Assembly: GCA_037013685.1 (NCBI GenBank)
Contig: CM072897.1
Location: forward strand, 16,724,643 to 16,788,642
Origin: Acridotheres tristis
Taxonomy: Eukaryota > Chordata > Aves > Passeriformes > Sturnidae
Length of the DNA stretch: 64,000 nucleotides
Reading direction: 5' to 3'
The position numbers and the translations under genes are program-made. How positions within the stretch are numbered: the first letter of the stretch is position 1; every line of letters starts with the position of its first letter. A model generated the notes under the pieces. The model was not told where the DNA came from. It worked only from the letters and a program-made list of their open reading frames with translations, and did no database searches. Of this stretch, positions 27,501-42,500 are shown one piece after another.

Positions 27501-30500
27501 AATAAGGAATTGTGTATCAGAAGAGCTGGGAGGACTTGCAGAAAAAAGCATCAGCAGATGTTTTTGCCCTGGTTAGTAGGAGGACCCTGCAAATCTAAGA
27601 AAAGATTGCCACTGGAAAATGGCCTGAAGGTCCTGAGTGTGTCAGTCCTTTTGAAGTCTTTTATGAAATGTCTCTCTAGAGCAGATACTTTGTAGATAGA
27701 AGTGAGTAGAGAGATCTGGCAGTGGTTGGTGGTTATTCTCCATCAGAATTTCATCATTCAGGTTCAGATGTATGAAATGAGTTAGGCTCCATATCCACAT
27801 GACTCTTTGAAAGTGAGTAGTAGTGAGGTGCCTGACTGTCTCTTTAGCTGTGGACCACATGCACTTTTAGAATGTTTTGTTTGAGGCAATTCAATGAAGG
27901 CAAGGGTAGAAATGATACTGCAAAGGCTGGCTGCTTGAAATGACAATCCAGCTGCTGCTGACCTGTGGCCCTTGTGAATTTTCTTATCCTGCTGGCACCG
28001 GAGATGGATAACCATCTTAGTCATTAATGGCTGATCTTTCAGAGGAGAAGGCTTCCTGTGTGTAGTAATTTGGCCTGAACAGAAGCAATACCAGGTATTT
28101 TGGGTGACAAGCCAAATGTGGGGGTAGGAAGGAAGTTGAATGTAGTAAATATAGAGAAAAGCTATTCATATCAGATGAATAATATGCAACCTCTTTACAT
28201 AAAACTATGAACAGACTGCTAGAAAAAATGGTTTCACTTCTACTGATCACTGGCAGAAGAGTCTAGTCACAGCTGTTTGCTGTGAAGATGCAATACTTTT
28301 CTGTAACTGTATATAATTACAGATTTCCCTTTTCAAGCAATGGCTTAAAATAAGTAATAGAACATCCAAGTCAGAATGTCGACTGAAGTAGGCTTATAGA
28401 AACTTATTTTAACTTTCTGGAGGATATTTTTGTGTGAGCAATCCCAGTTAGATGCTTGAGAGCCTGCAGGCTGCACAAAGGATGCCAGAATACAGAGAGC
28501 ATACACTGACTGGATAATGTGAAGCAGTTGTGCCAGGCAGAGACACGCAAGAGTCTTCACAACAAAAGCATTGTTCAACAAGTAGTGAAGTTCCTCCATT
28601 GCTCATTTGTGAGTACTACCATTATTAGAAGCCAAGCTATTTGTTGTGAGGGTCTTTTTCTGTTATGTGAGTGAAGGTAGAGGCACCTGTCTGGGTGAAC
28701 AGAGCCTTGAGCCATCCATCTCTGAGCTCATGTATGTCAGTGGTTTTAGGTGAATAAACAAGTGGGATTTCCATGTGTGGTTTTAGCACACTCTGGAGTG
28801 CTAATTTTGTACTTTATGCTGCTGTGGCCTTCCAGACTAAAGAGGACCAGATTCAAGTCATAGGTAACCTCAAGAGCATTTCTATGGCTTCCAGCAAGCT
28901 GTTACTGGCTGCCAAGTCTCTGTCTGTTGATCCTGGAGCTCCTAATGCCAAGAACCTCTTAGCAGCAGCAGCAAGGTAAGAATGTGTTGTCTGCTTTTTT
29001 TCCTGGGATATTTGCTTTTCTCTCTGGTATTTATCTTGTGCTTATATATTCTGCTACTGACAGGTAAGTGAGTAGTTGGAACCTGTAGTTTTGTTTAAAT
29101 TGAAGTAGGCCAGAGGAGAGTTACTTATTTTGGAGTAGTTCCTCAGCTGGTATAACTTGTTATCCTTGGTGGAAATAGGAACCAGCATTCGAAGACTTGA
29201 CCTGGTTTTTGAAAGGAATCAGTGTATTACATACTGTTTTCTCACCATCTGTGTTCTGACAAGGCAGTAGCTAACATTAAGCCTCTCAATCCCTGAAAGA
29301 AAAGAAATTGAATAATATTCTTAAATTAAATGTGTTTAAAAATTGTAGCTACCTATCACTAAGTGTGCATATGTGTATGATCAGGAATGCTTGACATGGG
29401 CAGATGCTATATTTCTGCAGTGGAGCATACCCTTACTTTAAAGATTATAAATCCTCTCCCTCAGTAAAGGGCTTTCTTAAATGCTTAGGCAACTTCATTG
29501 TGTTTTGTTTAAAAAAAATTACATCTGTCTTGTCTCCCTGGAAATAAATAGCATCTATGAAAAGTATATATAACCAAAAACAGGCTGCTTAAAAGTCAAG
29601 GAGTCACATGAGACTTTGTTGCTACTGCAGCATCAAACTGCTCAGGATTTTGCTTTAGGCTTGGAGCATTCCTGATGGGAGTGTAGAGGGATTTCACCCC
29701 AGTGAAATCCAAGCAGTTGTAAGCTCCTGTCAGGTTGGTGTTCCCTCTGTGTAGAAAAAGGGAGGTGAGCCTGGTTGAGCCTTTAGCTGTTCTCTGTGTG
29801 TGCATGTGTGAGACCTTACACAGATACCATAGAGCTCTGTGGAGTAAATACTGCACCAGATCTCCGTTTGTGTTTAAGGTGCTAAGGAGATGCTGGACTT
29901 CCCTTCTCACGTCTCTGATCTGGCTTGTGACAAGCTTGCCAGGGCTTTCTTCTCTTTCCCTGCTATGGTACATTCAGGGTCAAATTTTTTTACTTTCTCT
30001 TCTGACGAAAATGTAAAAAGAGGCACAGCTTCCTTATTACAAAGTAACTTTCGTTCTCATTTTTCTCCCATCATCTATGGTACTGTGATTCGCCTGGGGC
30101 TTTTGTTGTTTGTTTTACTTTCTTCCACATTGGCACCAGCTGCAAGAGCCATTTCAACTTTTTCAGTAGCTTTGTCTTCCTTGTGGAGGCATTTTCCTTG
30201 ACCATCTCTGACAGGACTGCAGCACTGGCTGAGTTTCCTGCAGGGTCCAAATATTTGTGTGTTGTATTTGATGAAAACAGATGTGGCCTTCAGAGTCCTA
30301 GCAGCCCTCTTCCACTCTGGGATTGATGTTTGAGGGGCCACCTTCCTGCTTATACTGTGTCCAAATGGTTTTCAGAGTCATGTTTGTACACTGGGTAGAT
30401 GCCGGGGGGAGAGGTACCTGGTGTGTAATAATGATATGTGTGAAACCATGTGGCCTCCTCTACAAAGCTGATAATTCTCTCTCTTCAATTCTGATACTCT

Positions 30501-33500
30501 CTGAGTCAGTATGAATTGTGTCTCAGATTAAAATCAACAACAGAAAAGATAGTTTTGTGTTAAGTTTCTCTGGGAGTGAACAGAACTCTCAGTTTTTGTC
30601 ATATATTACTGTGTCTGCATGCAATATATTTCTGATGCATAGAAATCACTGATGTTCAGCAGGTGAACACCAGGTACTGCACAAGGATACCAAAATTGCT
30701 GGGAAGGGTGGGAGTCTCAGTTAAACAATTATGTCTATTCGTTTCCATCCTTTTTGCCTGGAATTTAACCTAAATATATTAAATGTAACAAGGACATCCT
30801 GTTTCCTTTTGTTAACAGTAGGATACCATCCATCCAAGTAATGATGTTATTGATACTTATCAAGTGCCTGTTTTCAAAAGGGAAAGTTAGGCAAATGCCA
30901 TTCAGCTTCCAAGGCCAGAGGAAAGCATATTCTCCATGTACTCCAGTTTCACCGATTTTCTCTTCTTCTAGATGCCACTTTGATGGGTTGTTAGTCATGA
31001 GTCTAAAATGAATGTAGTTATAATGAATTTTACCTATTATCAGAGCATTGATCACAAAGACAGCAACTGTTTTATGTCAGGTTCAGCCTATGTCCAAGAG
31101 CTCCCATAGGAACATAATAAGTTATTAGTTAAAGAGGAAAAAAAATTTGCTAAGGGACAAGAGAAATCTATATCAGGATTGTGTTTATGTGTGTATATTA
31201 CAGACAAGACACAAGACTTTGCTAGAGAAAGGTAAATAACATTTATTTTACTTTCAACCATTGTTTTCCATACCAAATAGTTGTTTCTGTATCCTTTAGG
31301 CCTTCTGGAGTGGTAGTTGAGAGATTATTCAGTTAATGTTAGACCTGGAGAAGTGCTGAAATACCTTTTAGCAGTTACACTATGTCACTGTGCCAATGTA
31401 ATATGTTGGCCTTGGCCTGCTGCCAGATGGTTTTCTGTCCTTTGTCACCAGTGCTTTCCCAGAGGTGCCACTGGTTTGGCTGCTGGGCTCAGCCATGTAG
31501 TAGAAGATCCAAGTTTTATATCTTTATGCAGTATACAGTTAATGACAAAAGTTTTTGTAAGAGGAATAACTTAGAGATTCAACTTTAAAATCCACCTTTT
31601 TTTCTTCTTATTCTCCCCAGAGCTGTGACTGAGAGTATAAACCAGCTCATCACACTGTGCACCCAACAAGCTCCTGGGCAGAAGGAATGTGATAATGCAC
31701 TCAGAGAACTGGAGGTATTATTATATTTCAAAAGTTCTTATAAATAAAAGTGAGCCTCACATGTTTGTTTCCCTTGTATTCTTTGTCTGAATAGCTCCTG
31801 TTACTGTCTTCTCATTTGCTATCTATGGCAGGGGTTTTAACTGTGTACAAGGTGAGCATGGAACCCGTGTAAATATCTTGTAGGTTTGCCCAGAATAAAA
31901 TTTGCTACCCTGTCCCCATCTCATTTCCTGCCCTCCAAAGATACAATTTAGTCCCTATTATTGGTACTTACTGTTACTTAAGGAAGAATCATGCAATGTT
32001 AGTGAGAACTGACTGACAGAAGAGACAACTGGAAATTGCTTTCTAGACAGCACATATTCCCCTTCTTCTCTTTCTAAATTGCTATGAGACTTTAAGACAA
32101 ACTTTTACAAAGCAATAGCTGAGCTGTTAAAAATACTGTAGGTATTAGAAGTTAGAAGTTATGTTATGAGAAAAGTCCAAGTGTTTAAAATCGTGCCTTG
32201 ATTTCCTGTAGGTGGAAAGCAGATGTTAGATACACATGCTAGTTATCTTTCTATACTTAATTGATTTCACTTTCATCAGAAGGATTAAAAGTTTTTTCTG
32301 CATGATATTTGGCAGTAAAATAGTATTCCTTAAAACTTGAACAAAGGTATGCTACAAATATTTTTATGTATAAAAGAATTCGTTTCCTGAATTTGGTGGC
32401 TTTTTACAAGTTTTGTTATCTAATTGCATTCATTCTTCTCAATGACTATGTGACTGATTGTCACATTGTTATTTTCAGGACTCGGAATCACCTCAGAAAA
32501 AGAAATTAAACCAACTATATGTAGTTTCCTGACAAAATTTTTTCCTGTGTTAGGAGAATCTGTTGGCACTGTAAGATGCAGGCAGGTGGTGGATGTGTAG
32601 TCAGTTCAGTAACCTTTTGTGTTTCCAGACAGTCCTCAAAAAATGGCAGCTGTTCTTCTCTTCTTATCACTCCTTTAAGTTCGTGGTTTGCTGCATGGCA
32701 CACCCTCAGGGAGTGTGTAACTTTGGCTGCTTGCTGGAGACAAACGTGCAGGATAGGTGTGATGGTCTGTGTACTTCTCAGCTCAGGATTTCAGGCCGCC
32801 AATAATCCGTTTCTTTCATTATTTCAGACAGTTAAGGGAATGCTGGATAACCCAAATGAACCTGTGAGCGATCTCTCATATTTTGATTGTATTGAGGGCG
32901 TAATGGAGAACTCCAAGGTAATTTCTTTTTCCCACCTCTGTGCCAGTTATAAAGTGTGTTTGGATTTTCAGAAGTTTCCACGTGCATATTGACTGTTAGA
33001 GTTGCAGTCAGTGCTTATAGCTAAAATGTCTGCTACACTCCTTCATAAACTGCCTGAGATAGGTCTCCTACAGATAATTTCAGGTTTTGGTCACTTAGGA
33101 GGTATATTGCCTCAGTTAGAAATTTTTAATTAAATGAATGGTACACAATGCTCTGAAAGCTTCTCCTCTCCTGTGCACTAGACAGCATGTCATACTTTGG
33201 GGTGCTGTATTTTGACTGCAGCTATGTTAGAATGGCCCAAAGCATGAATGGCAGGGCTTGGCAATGAAATCTCATTGTATTGTTCTGTGCAGAACAGCTT
33301 TGCCAAATGTCTGAGCTGTCCAGACACCCCAGCACGTCAGAAAACCTGTGGGAAACATCTTATTTTTAATCAACTGTGCTGTACATCTTTCTTTGAAGCT
33401 GGCTTTTGGTGTCATTATTTGATATGTTGGAATTGTCTCATATTCCTTCTTCTCTAAAAGATAAAGTACCTAATGGATGTGTGTCTCATCTTGCATCTAA

Positions 33501-36500
33501 TGCTCTACTGCAGTCAGAGTTCATTTTGAATTTTAAAACTGAGTGAACTGAATTCATTGGGACATAATGTGGGAATTCATGTGCATTCTGACACTAAGGT
33601 GGTTCCAGAAGTCTAGGTGCAGTTTCATTGCCACTGAGCTTCAGTGAGTTTGGTTACAAAGATGATCCTGTGTGTGTCAGCAGCATCTGCAGGATTGGCT
33701 GTCATGTTCTGCACTCTGTGAAATGCACCTAGTGCCAGCTTAGCTGTGATGACAAAGGGATGACAGCAAAATTAATTAATTTAGTTAAATTGTACCCTCT
33801 TGGTCATTTGAGCTGCAGTAGTGCTTTTGTTCCCTGTCAGTCCAGTGTTGGTGTACATGGCTGACCCCTCACACCACACAGAGGACTGTGCCCAGTTCAG
33901 TGAAGTCTAAAACTTGTGGAAGCCAAGTCCAGGGGGTTTGTGGGCCAAAATTAGTTTCAGGCCAGCAATTGCTTGTCTCTAAATGGTATAAAAGGGATGC
34001 ATATATAGAAGATAACTTTGTTTTTTAATTTCTGAGGTTCTTGGAGAATCAATGGCAGGCATTTCCCAGAATGCAAAAACTGGGGATCTTTTAGTGTTTG
34101 GAGAATGTGTTGGAGTTGCATCCAAGGCTCTTTGTGGCCTCACAGAGGCAGCAGCTCAGGTAAGAGAATGAAGGCTGTCAAGCAATTAAGTTTTTTTTAT
34201 TTTTTTAGCAAGCTTATGTTCTGGGTTTGTAAATCTGAAATTCACTTCCCTGTGGTCAAGCAAGTGGTGACTTTGTATTACACGGTGTTTTCTGTGTAGA
34301 TGCACAGATATTGTGTAAACTACAGGAGGAGCAGAGTGCAATAACTTGTGTATTTTCTAAGGTAAATGACATCTAGAAGGAAGCTTTGCTGAGGATAAAG
34401 CAAAACTGCAGCATGTGGAATTCATGTTTGCAGCCCCAGCTCAGACCTATTATATCATAGAAAAATGCACAAAGAAGTCACAGTTAGAATTAAGTTCTAG
34501 TTTGTAAAAGTTCTTAAGGAGCACTACAAATTTCATTGGAACGAGTAAGAAACCTGTTCAGAGACTAATAAGAAAGCTGTTCAGATACTTTTGGAATAGC
34601 CAAAATTCTTAAGCTGCTACAATAAATTAGGGTCTGATCTCCGTGGTTTCACTGATCTGATAGCTGAGTGAACTATGAAGAGCTGATAAAGCCATCTTGG
34701 TGAAGGATTTGGCTATGGGGGATTGTGCTCTGCATCTGAAAACTTCTTTGTGATTTCCCCAAATGTGTAATGCCTTGGTATGGACTAAATCTCCTCCACA
34801 TCTAACTCTGAGTTGCCTTACTGGCATATTAAGGTGACAGATAATTTATCTGTCACAGATAAGAGGAATCTTCACATATGATTGTGACAGTTCAGATAAG
34901 TTGTGGTTGTTGAGAGTCATGAAACTTATAACTGAGAGAGGAGGTAAACTTATCAGAGATCCTAGACAGATTTGGCATGATTTATTAGGATTGTTTTCTT
35001 CTTTTCCCCATCTCTAGGCTGCTTACCTGGTCGGTATCTCAGATCCCAACAGCCAGGCTGGTCAGCAGGGCCTCGTTGACCCAATTCAGTTTGCCCGTGC
35101 CAACCAAGCGATCCAGATGGCCTGTCAGAACCTGGTTGATCCAGCGAGCAGCCCGTCCCAGGTGACTGCACAGGATGGCAGGGACACCATCCCTGCTAGG
35201 ACACGGGACCTGGCTTTGTTCCTGTCCACTCCAAGGCATCTCGGTTTGACTCTTGCCTGGCCTTGGATGCTGATGTTGCAGAGCTGCAGCGTGGTTCCTG
35301 TCCCAGCCCTCTGACACTGTGCCTGTTCTGTGCTGGCTTTTACAGGTCTTATCAGCTGCCACCATTGTGGCCAAGCACACGTCTGCTCTGTGCAACGCTT
35401 GTCGCATTGCCTCTTCAAAAACTGCAAATCCTGTTGCCAAGAGACACTTTGTGCAGTCTGCCAAGGAAGTTGCAAACAGCACTGCTAACCTGGTTAAAAC
35501 TATCAAGGTACAAATGCTGCTCAATTGTGCTTTCTTTTTCCTTTGTTTTAGGGGATTTACTTTTTTGCTTTTTTTCCCCCCATTGAGACAGAATCGGAAC
35601 AATTAGGAACATATTTTCATCTTCTTGGATATGCATGGTTTAAAAAAATCACTAATTAAATTTTTGAAGATCTTAATTGGAAAACAGTGGTGTAACTGCT
35701 GAATTCAAGCTGAAAAGAACAGGGCAGATTTAATATTAGCAGAGCCAGCTGGCCCATCCAGAATGAGACTCCTCAGGATTGATGTATTTAATGAGCTTGC
35801 ACCGTAAGAATAATCTGCAAGCAAGTGAATGTGAAGGTGTTTAATGGTGTAAAGTTCCCCAGTATATGGAGATTTTTTGGAGCTATTTCTGATAACTTTA
35901 CCTTATCTATAGGAGAAAAAAAAAGAAATAAATAATAGTGGGAACCAACAGAAGCCATTTATGCTGCTAATAGTCTCCTGTTAATAATAACCTTTTATTT
36001 TCCAGCTTCCTACTAGCAGTTTGATAGGGGGTAGGTTTTTTCCATGCAAGCAGAAGTAGTACTTGTGAAGCCATGGAGAATTCACAATTCTGAACCTTTC
36101 TGGAAGCCATTAACTGATCTAATCTGATTTCATTAGCTGAAATGTCTATTCTGAGATTGTGAGAGAGATCGGTTGACTTGGGTGAAAATCAGAGCAATAT
36201 ATTACTCGTTTGCTTAAAACAGAAATAACTAAAAAATTTCAAGATGTATCCGTAGGAAACAACCACCTTCACAAAACACAGCAATGTGGGAGTTAGCCCC
36301 TTCCACCCTTTGGAGTGTGGGGTCCTGGGACACTTGAGACACTTGAGTCTCATCAGAGAGAGACTTGGGAGACTCATCAGAGAGCAATGACAGCAAACCT
36401 GCAGCAGTTTAAAGTTTAGGGTCAGTGACCAGCTGAGGAAAGAAACACACATCTGAAAGATCACATTCTTTGCAGCAGCCTTGTTTGTGGAGGAGCTTTC

Positions 36501-39500
36501 AAATATTGTCGACACACAGCAGTTTAAAACTAGGAAGATTTGAGCCATTTTCCTTCAATTTTGCTAAAGAAACCCATTCAGACAGAGCTGAATCCTGATT
36601 TCATTTCCAGGCCCTGGATGGAGATTTCTCTGAGGAGAACCGCAACAAATGCAGAATTGCTACTGCACCTTTAATAGAGGCTGTGGAAAATTTAACAGCA
36701 TTTGCTTCAAACCCAGAATTTGTCAGTATCCCAGCACAGATCAGCACTGAGGTAAGGCGGGATACTCCATTTCCATCCTTCAAAAGTTGAAAATACTGAA
36801 TTAATCACATATTGGAGAGAGTGAGTGTAAAGACCACAAAGTATTTCCTTGGGTTTCTGGGTGTTCACAGGGCATTCTGCTCTCTTTTGTTTGACCTCTG
36901 ACCTTGACTTTTCTACCAGTAGGATGCACAGTTTGGCTACACTAAGTGCTGCAAGTCTGCTGTTAGCAAAACCATACAGCACCGATGATTTGCGTGTTTT
37001 AGTAGCTGGATTCTTCCATGCAATACAATAGTAAATATCCCCTTTGTTTTCTCTCAAGAGCAGTTTTAACCAATGGAACCTAGTTAGTTCTGAAAAGAAT
37101 CGAAGGGATGTTGCTGGGTTTTTTCCTTTTTGCCCACAAGTTCTCCAGCCTCATACTGTGTAACTAAGCAGAGTAGAATGTGAAGAGACTAATAAAGGAT
37201 TCGTTGGGTTTGTGGTCTTTTTCACAGGGAAAAGATATAAAAAAGCAAACCCCTTAAGCTTTGTAAAAGCTTTGGAGGAGAGGTCATGTGTTGTTACTGG
37301 CCCTCCAAGGGTGGCTTCCTGCTTTTGTCAGGCTCTGATCCAGATGGCAATATCAGATGATGCAGTAGCTGCTGCAGTCTAACAGCTGTGGGGCTGTAAC
37401 TGAAATCTGTGTGTCCTCCAGGTCTGTGATACCTGGGGTTATCAGATTATTTGCAATAAAATAGATACACAGATGATAACCCAGTCAGGAGTCATCAGTC
37501 ATCTCTTGGAGTTAGTAGTCTGACTGGGGAAAGGGCACATCTGTTGATGACAGCAATTTTTGTGATGAAGTGTATTTTCAGTGGTATTTCTGTAGTCTGC
37601 AACTAGGCAATTGTCATTGTTTCTCTTGTATCTCAGCTAGAAAATGCATTTCTTAACTTGAGACATGTTTCTTAAGTATGTTTCAGAGAAAGCTGTTGGA
37701 CCGATTATTTTTGTTCTAGTTCTGTGTTGATTATCTGTGAATATAATAGAACAATGGAGGAAATTATAGTTCCATTTTAGTGCTGTTAATTAGACTTTTA
37801 GGAGCAGAAAGTGTAGATGAAGTCGAATAATAATTTAAATGTTCTTTTTGTTCTTATACCTTCCTGACCACAGGGATCACGAGCACAGGAGCCAATTCTG
37901 GTTTCTGCTAAGACAATGTTGGAGAGTTCATCTTTATTGATCAAAACTGCTCGTTCTCTGGCTATCAATCCCAAAGACCCTCCTACATGGTCTGTACTAG
38001 CAGGGCATTCCCACACAGTCTCAGATTCTATCAAGAGTCTTATTACCTCTATCAGGTATGTCTTTTGTAGTAGCTGAGCAACTGTTCATAAAGAACAATG
38101 CCATATGGCCATTAGCACTGTTATTTTTGACTGATGGAAATTACTCTGTGATGCACAATATCTCCCCAGTTACAGTGGATATTTAATCATAATTGATGAC
38201 TGCAGCACCCTGCAGCACAGCAGGGCTGTTTTCTATTCCTATTCTCTTCTCCTTCTCTGATTCCACCCCCAATTCACTCGAAGGTAAATGTAATAAAGAA
38301 CACTGTAGAAAACGAACACTAGCTAATATTACCTCCGTGTAGATCATGTAGCAACATGCAATACGTGGGAAATAGCTTTTCTTATTATATTTTTTTTAAG
38401 TGGGCCTGTGTGCATTCAGAAAAAATCAGAAAAACCCTGCTGCTTGCCACCATGCTCAGTTTAGGGTCTCTGTCTTGCAGGGACAAGGCCCCAGGGCAGC
38501 GAGAATGTGATTTCTCCATCGATGGGATCAACAGATGCATCAGGGACATCGAGCAGGCCTCGCTGGCTGCTGTCAGCCAGAGCCTGGCCACCAGGGATGA
38601 CATCTCCGTGGAGGTGAGGCAGAGAGCACAGGCACAAACAGAGGAGTGCTGGACACTCAACCACAGCACAGTCCACTGCCAGTGGGGGGAGAAGTGTCCT
38701 TACTGGGATCTTTCTAGGCAAAGTCAGACCAAAGTGTATCACTTCTTCAAAGATCCCAGAATCACCAGGGAATAGTAGGGTGAAAGTAGTTATTTTTTAC
38801 TGCTACCCACATATTACTCTGACTTCCTGTGCTGATATGGCAGACTGACAGTTTTTGTGGTGCCTTGCCATGTGGAAGCCAGGATTCGTTTCTGAAGATT
38901 CATAATATATTTGTTTCTGAAGCTAGTCTACTACTAGAAACGTAACGACGTAAATGGCAATGTTGTTTTTTCTTAATGCCTAGTTTGTCCTTTAATAAGT
39001 CAAATTTCATGTTGATATATTCACTTTAAGAAAGCTTCCTTCTCTGCCCTCTTATGTGTCTCAACTCACGTTATCTCAATCTCACGTTGAGATTTTCATC
39101 TTCATATTTAAGTCTTTTCATGCTGTTGCTTCTTGAAATTACGGTTTTATTGGAGTGGTTTCTTCAAGCTGTAACACTGCATACTAGAAACATGTCAGAA
39201 CAAATGAAACTGTGCAAAACAAGTCACTGCAGGAAATATGTCATAATTGATTTTAATTGAAATGATGAAGTTATCTTGTTCACCGTGTTGAACTGAAGTA
39301 AATGTTACCAAAAATAGCAGTTATTTAAAAGGGGTCAAGGAATGTAACAAAGGGCCAAAATAATGTTTTTTTCTCTTGCCTATCATGAAGAGTGACCTTA
39401 ATCTTGATTGCTGCCAAGATCTCAAGGGCCTCTGAATTAAAAGCCAATATTTATGTCTGGACCAGGCCATTAATATGCTTTTAATATGTTTACTCCTGTC

Positions 39501-42500
39501 CTGCAGGTTGTATTCAGGAGGTCACTCCTCATCTCTGTCCTTCAGAGATGAGAAATTTTTCCTTTGCCAGTGGATTTCTCCTGCTAGCTTCAAAATCTGC
39601 GGCAGAGTTTTTTGTTCTTGCACTGTATTTTCTGCTTTGAAAAACGTTTCTTCACACTTAAATCAGTGTTCCTGACAGTGTTCTGATTGGTGCAGTGATA
39701 CTCAATCTTTGTGAGGGTAAAAATAGCTTGGGAGGTGTCAGGGGGCCTTGATCACATTGCAGTGAGAAAGGACACCTAGCCCTGAGTTTGCTACTGCCAG
39801 CACTCTCTCCCCAGATTTGTCATAGAAACCTGAGAGGACCAGGCTCGTCTCAGGGTTGTTGTTGTTGAAAGAGGGTAAGGGAGGGAGAAGAAATGGTCCA
39901 GGATGTGAGGAAAATGAGTAATGTGGATTTCTGCATTCTGCCATAGTGTGGGTCATTTGAAGTTTGAGGATGTTGGCTTGGATGTGGGATGTCTGAGGGT
40001 GATTGTCAAGTGTGGCACAACTGGATAAGAGAAGAGCTGTGATAGCAACTGACAATTTCTTTCTTTTAGGCTCTACAGGAACAGCTGACATCAGTTGTAC
40101 AGGAAATTGGCCACCTCATTGATCCCATAGCCACTGCAGCTCGGGGAGAGGCAGCTCAGCTGGGCCACAAGGTACTCTCCTGCCATGACCAAGGCATTCT
40201 AAGTCTTGGAAGCTGAACGTTAGGGAGGACCCCAATTTCATAGCAGTTTCTCTTCCTATGAGAGAGCAAAAGAACATATTTGTAAGGAGAAAAAATACAG
40301 AGTTTTCAAATTCTTGGAGCCAAGACCAAATAAACTTTTTTACATTTTGGGCCAGAGGAAAGATACTCTTATTGAGGTTTTTGGGTAAGGGCTTTGTGTA
40401 AAGGTCTTCCTCTGTTATATGGAGTGTAAGTAGAGTCAGATGCATGCTTTTTAAATGTCTGTCAAAAAAACCCAAATGTTAGAATGCACGTTCTAAAAGC
40501 ATATTTACCATGGTTACTGCAAGATTTAGGAGTTTCTCACATAGCAAGTTCTCATCCTGTATATTCTTGAGAGTAAAATCTGTAGAGGCAACAAATATTG
40601 AGAAGTTTCTGCCTTGCCCAGAGGAGACGCTTTTCAGGGATGCTGTTGAGTAGCATGTGGTGTTGTGTGTCAGTCTTGAACAGTTACATGGAACCTCAAG
40701 GGACCCTGTGCTTCTGGAGGAGGAGACCTGTGGCTCTGCAAAGGAGTTGGACAGTGAGGGGAGACAATCCCTGGGCACATGATCCAAACCCAGCACTGTA
40801 CAGTGCAGCAGCATTGTGCTCCTTGAGCTGACCCACACCCCAGTGGTCAAGAGGGAATGTTTTTTCTCAGTTCCACCTGACAAGTGTGGTTAATGGCTTC
40901 CTGGGGTTGTTCTGGCTTTCTTAGGTAACACAGCTGGCAAGTTACTTCGAGCCCCTTGTTTCAGCTGCTGTTGGTTTGGCATCCAAGACACTGAATCATC
41001 AGCAACAGATGACTGTGTTGGACCAGAGCAAGACTCTAGCAGAATCTGCCTTACAGATACTGTATGCTGCCAAAGAAGGGGGAGGAAACCCCAAGGTAAG
41101 GTGATTGATTGTGTGGCATTAAGGGTGAGAGAAGAAGGCAAGTATGGCAGAAAACCCAGCACGTACTTGCTGTACACTCAAGGGATATGTTTGCAGTCCA
41201 AGTGCCAGTGCCAGCTCTCCTGATGTCTCCTGAGAGTGGAAAAAATTCTCCAAGACAGGATTCCAGTCTTCTCACAGCATCCTCTTAGGGGACACAAAGT
41301 CAGGGTATGACAGCAGCTATTTAGGCTCTCAGAGAAAGCAAATGGTTAAAAAACAAGGATTGTCTGGTGCGTGGCCCAATGGGATGGGGACCACAACTGT
41401 TCATAACTCAGGTGCCTTTGTGCCTTACAGAGAGCTGCCATCTTTAGAGGACATTTAAAAAGACTGTGGCACCTGAGGCTGAAAGTGTCATGTGCCATGG
41501 CTCCTTGTAGGAGTTAACAAATTTTGTTCTGTCCACTTTGCTGAAGTGTTTTACTTGGCATCTTTGCCCAGAAGTGTTTTTTACAATGCCTTTACTGTTT
41601 TAATTTCTTATGCTTCTGATTCACACATTGTTTTGCAGAGAGAACATCCTCTGACTATCTTGGTTTTCTCATTCTGTGTTCTCCAGGCATCTCATACTCA
41701 TGATGCCATCACTGAGGCTGCACAGCTGATGAAAGAGGCTGTGGATGACATCATGGTCACTTTAAATGAAGCTGCAAGTGAAGTTGGTATGGTTGGAGGT
41801 ATGGTAGACTTGATTGCAGAGGCAATGACCAAGGTGAGCATAGAATTTGACTCCTTTCTCACTTTGTGCTTGAAAGCTGATCCATATTGCAGAGCTTTGG
41901 GCAAACTGGTACAGTTTCAGTGATCAGTCATGAAATGTTGTCACAGGAAACCTGAAGATTATTTGATTTTGCATATCGTGAAATAAAACTGATGTGGGCC
42001 ATGGTGCTCATGTTTATAACCTACATGGTACGTGTTAGTTTATTTCCTACAAAATAGTTTGTTCAGTAATATTCTGGCATTTAACTATCATCTTAGGTCA
42101 AGAAGATGACCTAAGAAAGGTCACCTTTTTTTTTTCCCTTATCTTTCACATTAGTCTCTTAAATGAACATCAGGCCAACCTTGAAGCAAGTTACTTTCAG
42201 AGAAGATGTCAAAACCTGAAACACTTTGCCATACTTTGTAATGCATTCTTCTGAGGATGTGTAGTTGCAAAGTGTACAAGTTCAGGCCAAATATTTGGCT
42301 CTTCCTATAGTGACTTAGAGATTGAAGACTTTAGTACATAAAGAGACTTTACATTATCTTCTGACATGAACATTTTGATTTGTAATTGTTGCACCTTCCT
42401 TTATTGGCTGAGAAGAGCAGATTGTTTGACCTTATGTGAGAAGCAAACCTCATGCTCAAAAACTCTGCACTGTACATTCCATAACCTGGGCTCAAGTATT

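Noticed and set aside
30075..30341. 88-codon minus-strand open frame that looks protein-like
   Set aside because: No family recognised, no upstream gene context or matching exons; treated as chance within an intron.
34313..34348. 36-nt open AG-to-GTAAAT segment after exon W26
   Set aside because: Acceptor lacks a pyrimidine tract; in-frame length alone is expected by chance a few times in this much intron.
35039..35602. 187-codon minus-strand open frame
   Set aside because: Lies across TLN2 exons W27 and W28 and is their antisense shadow.
38284..38289. AAG-GTAAAT after a long pyrimidine run, recursive-splice-like
   Set aside because: Intron is only 425 bp and the donor is imperfect; likely chance.
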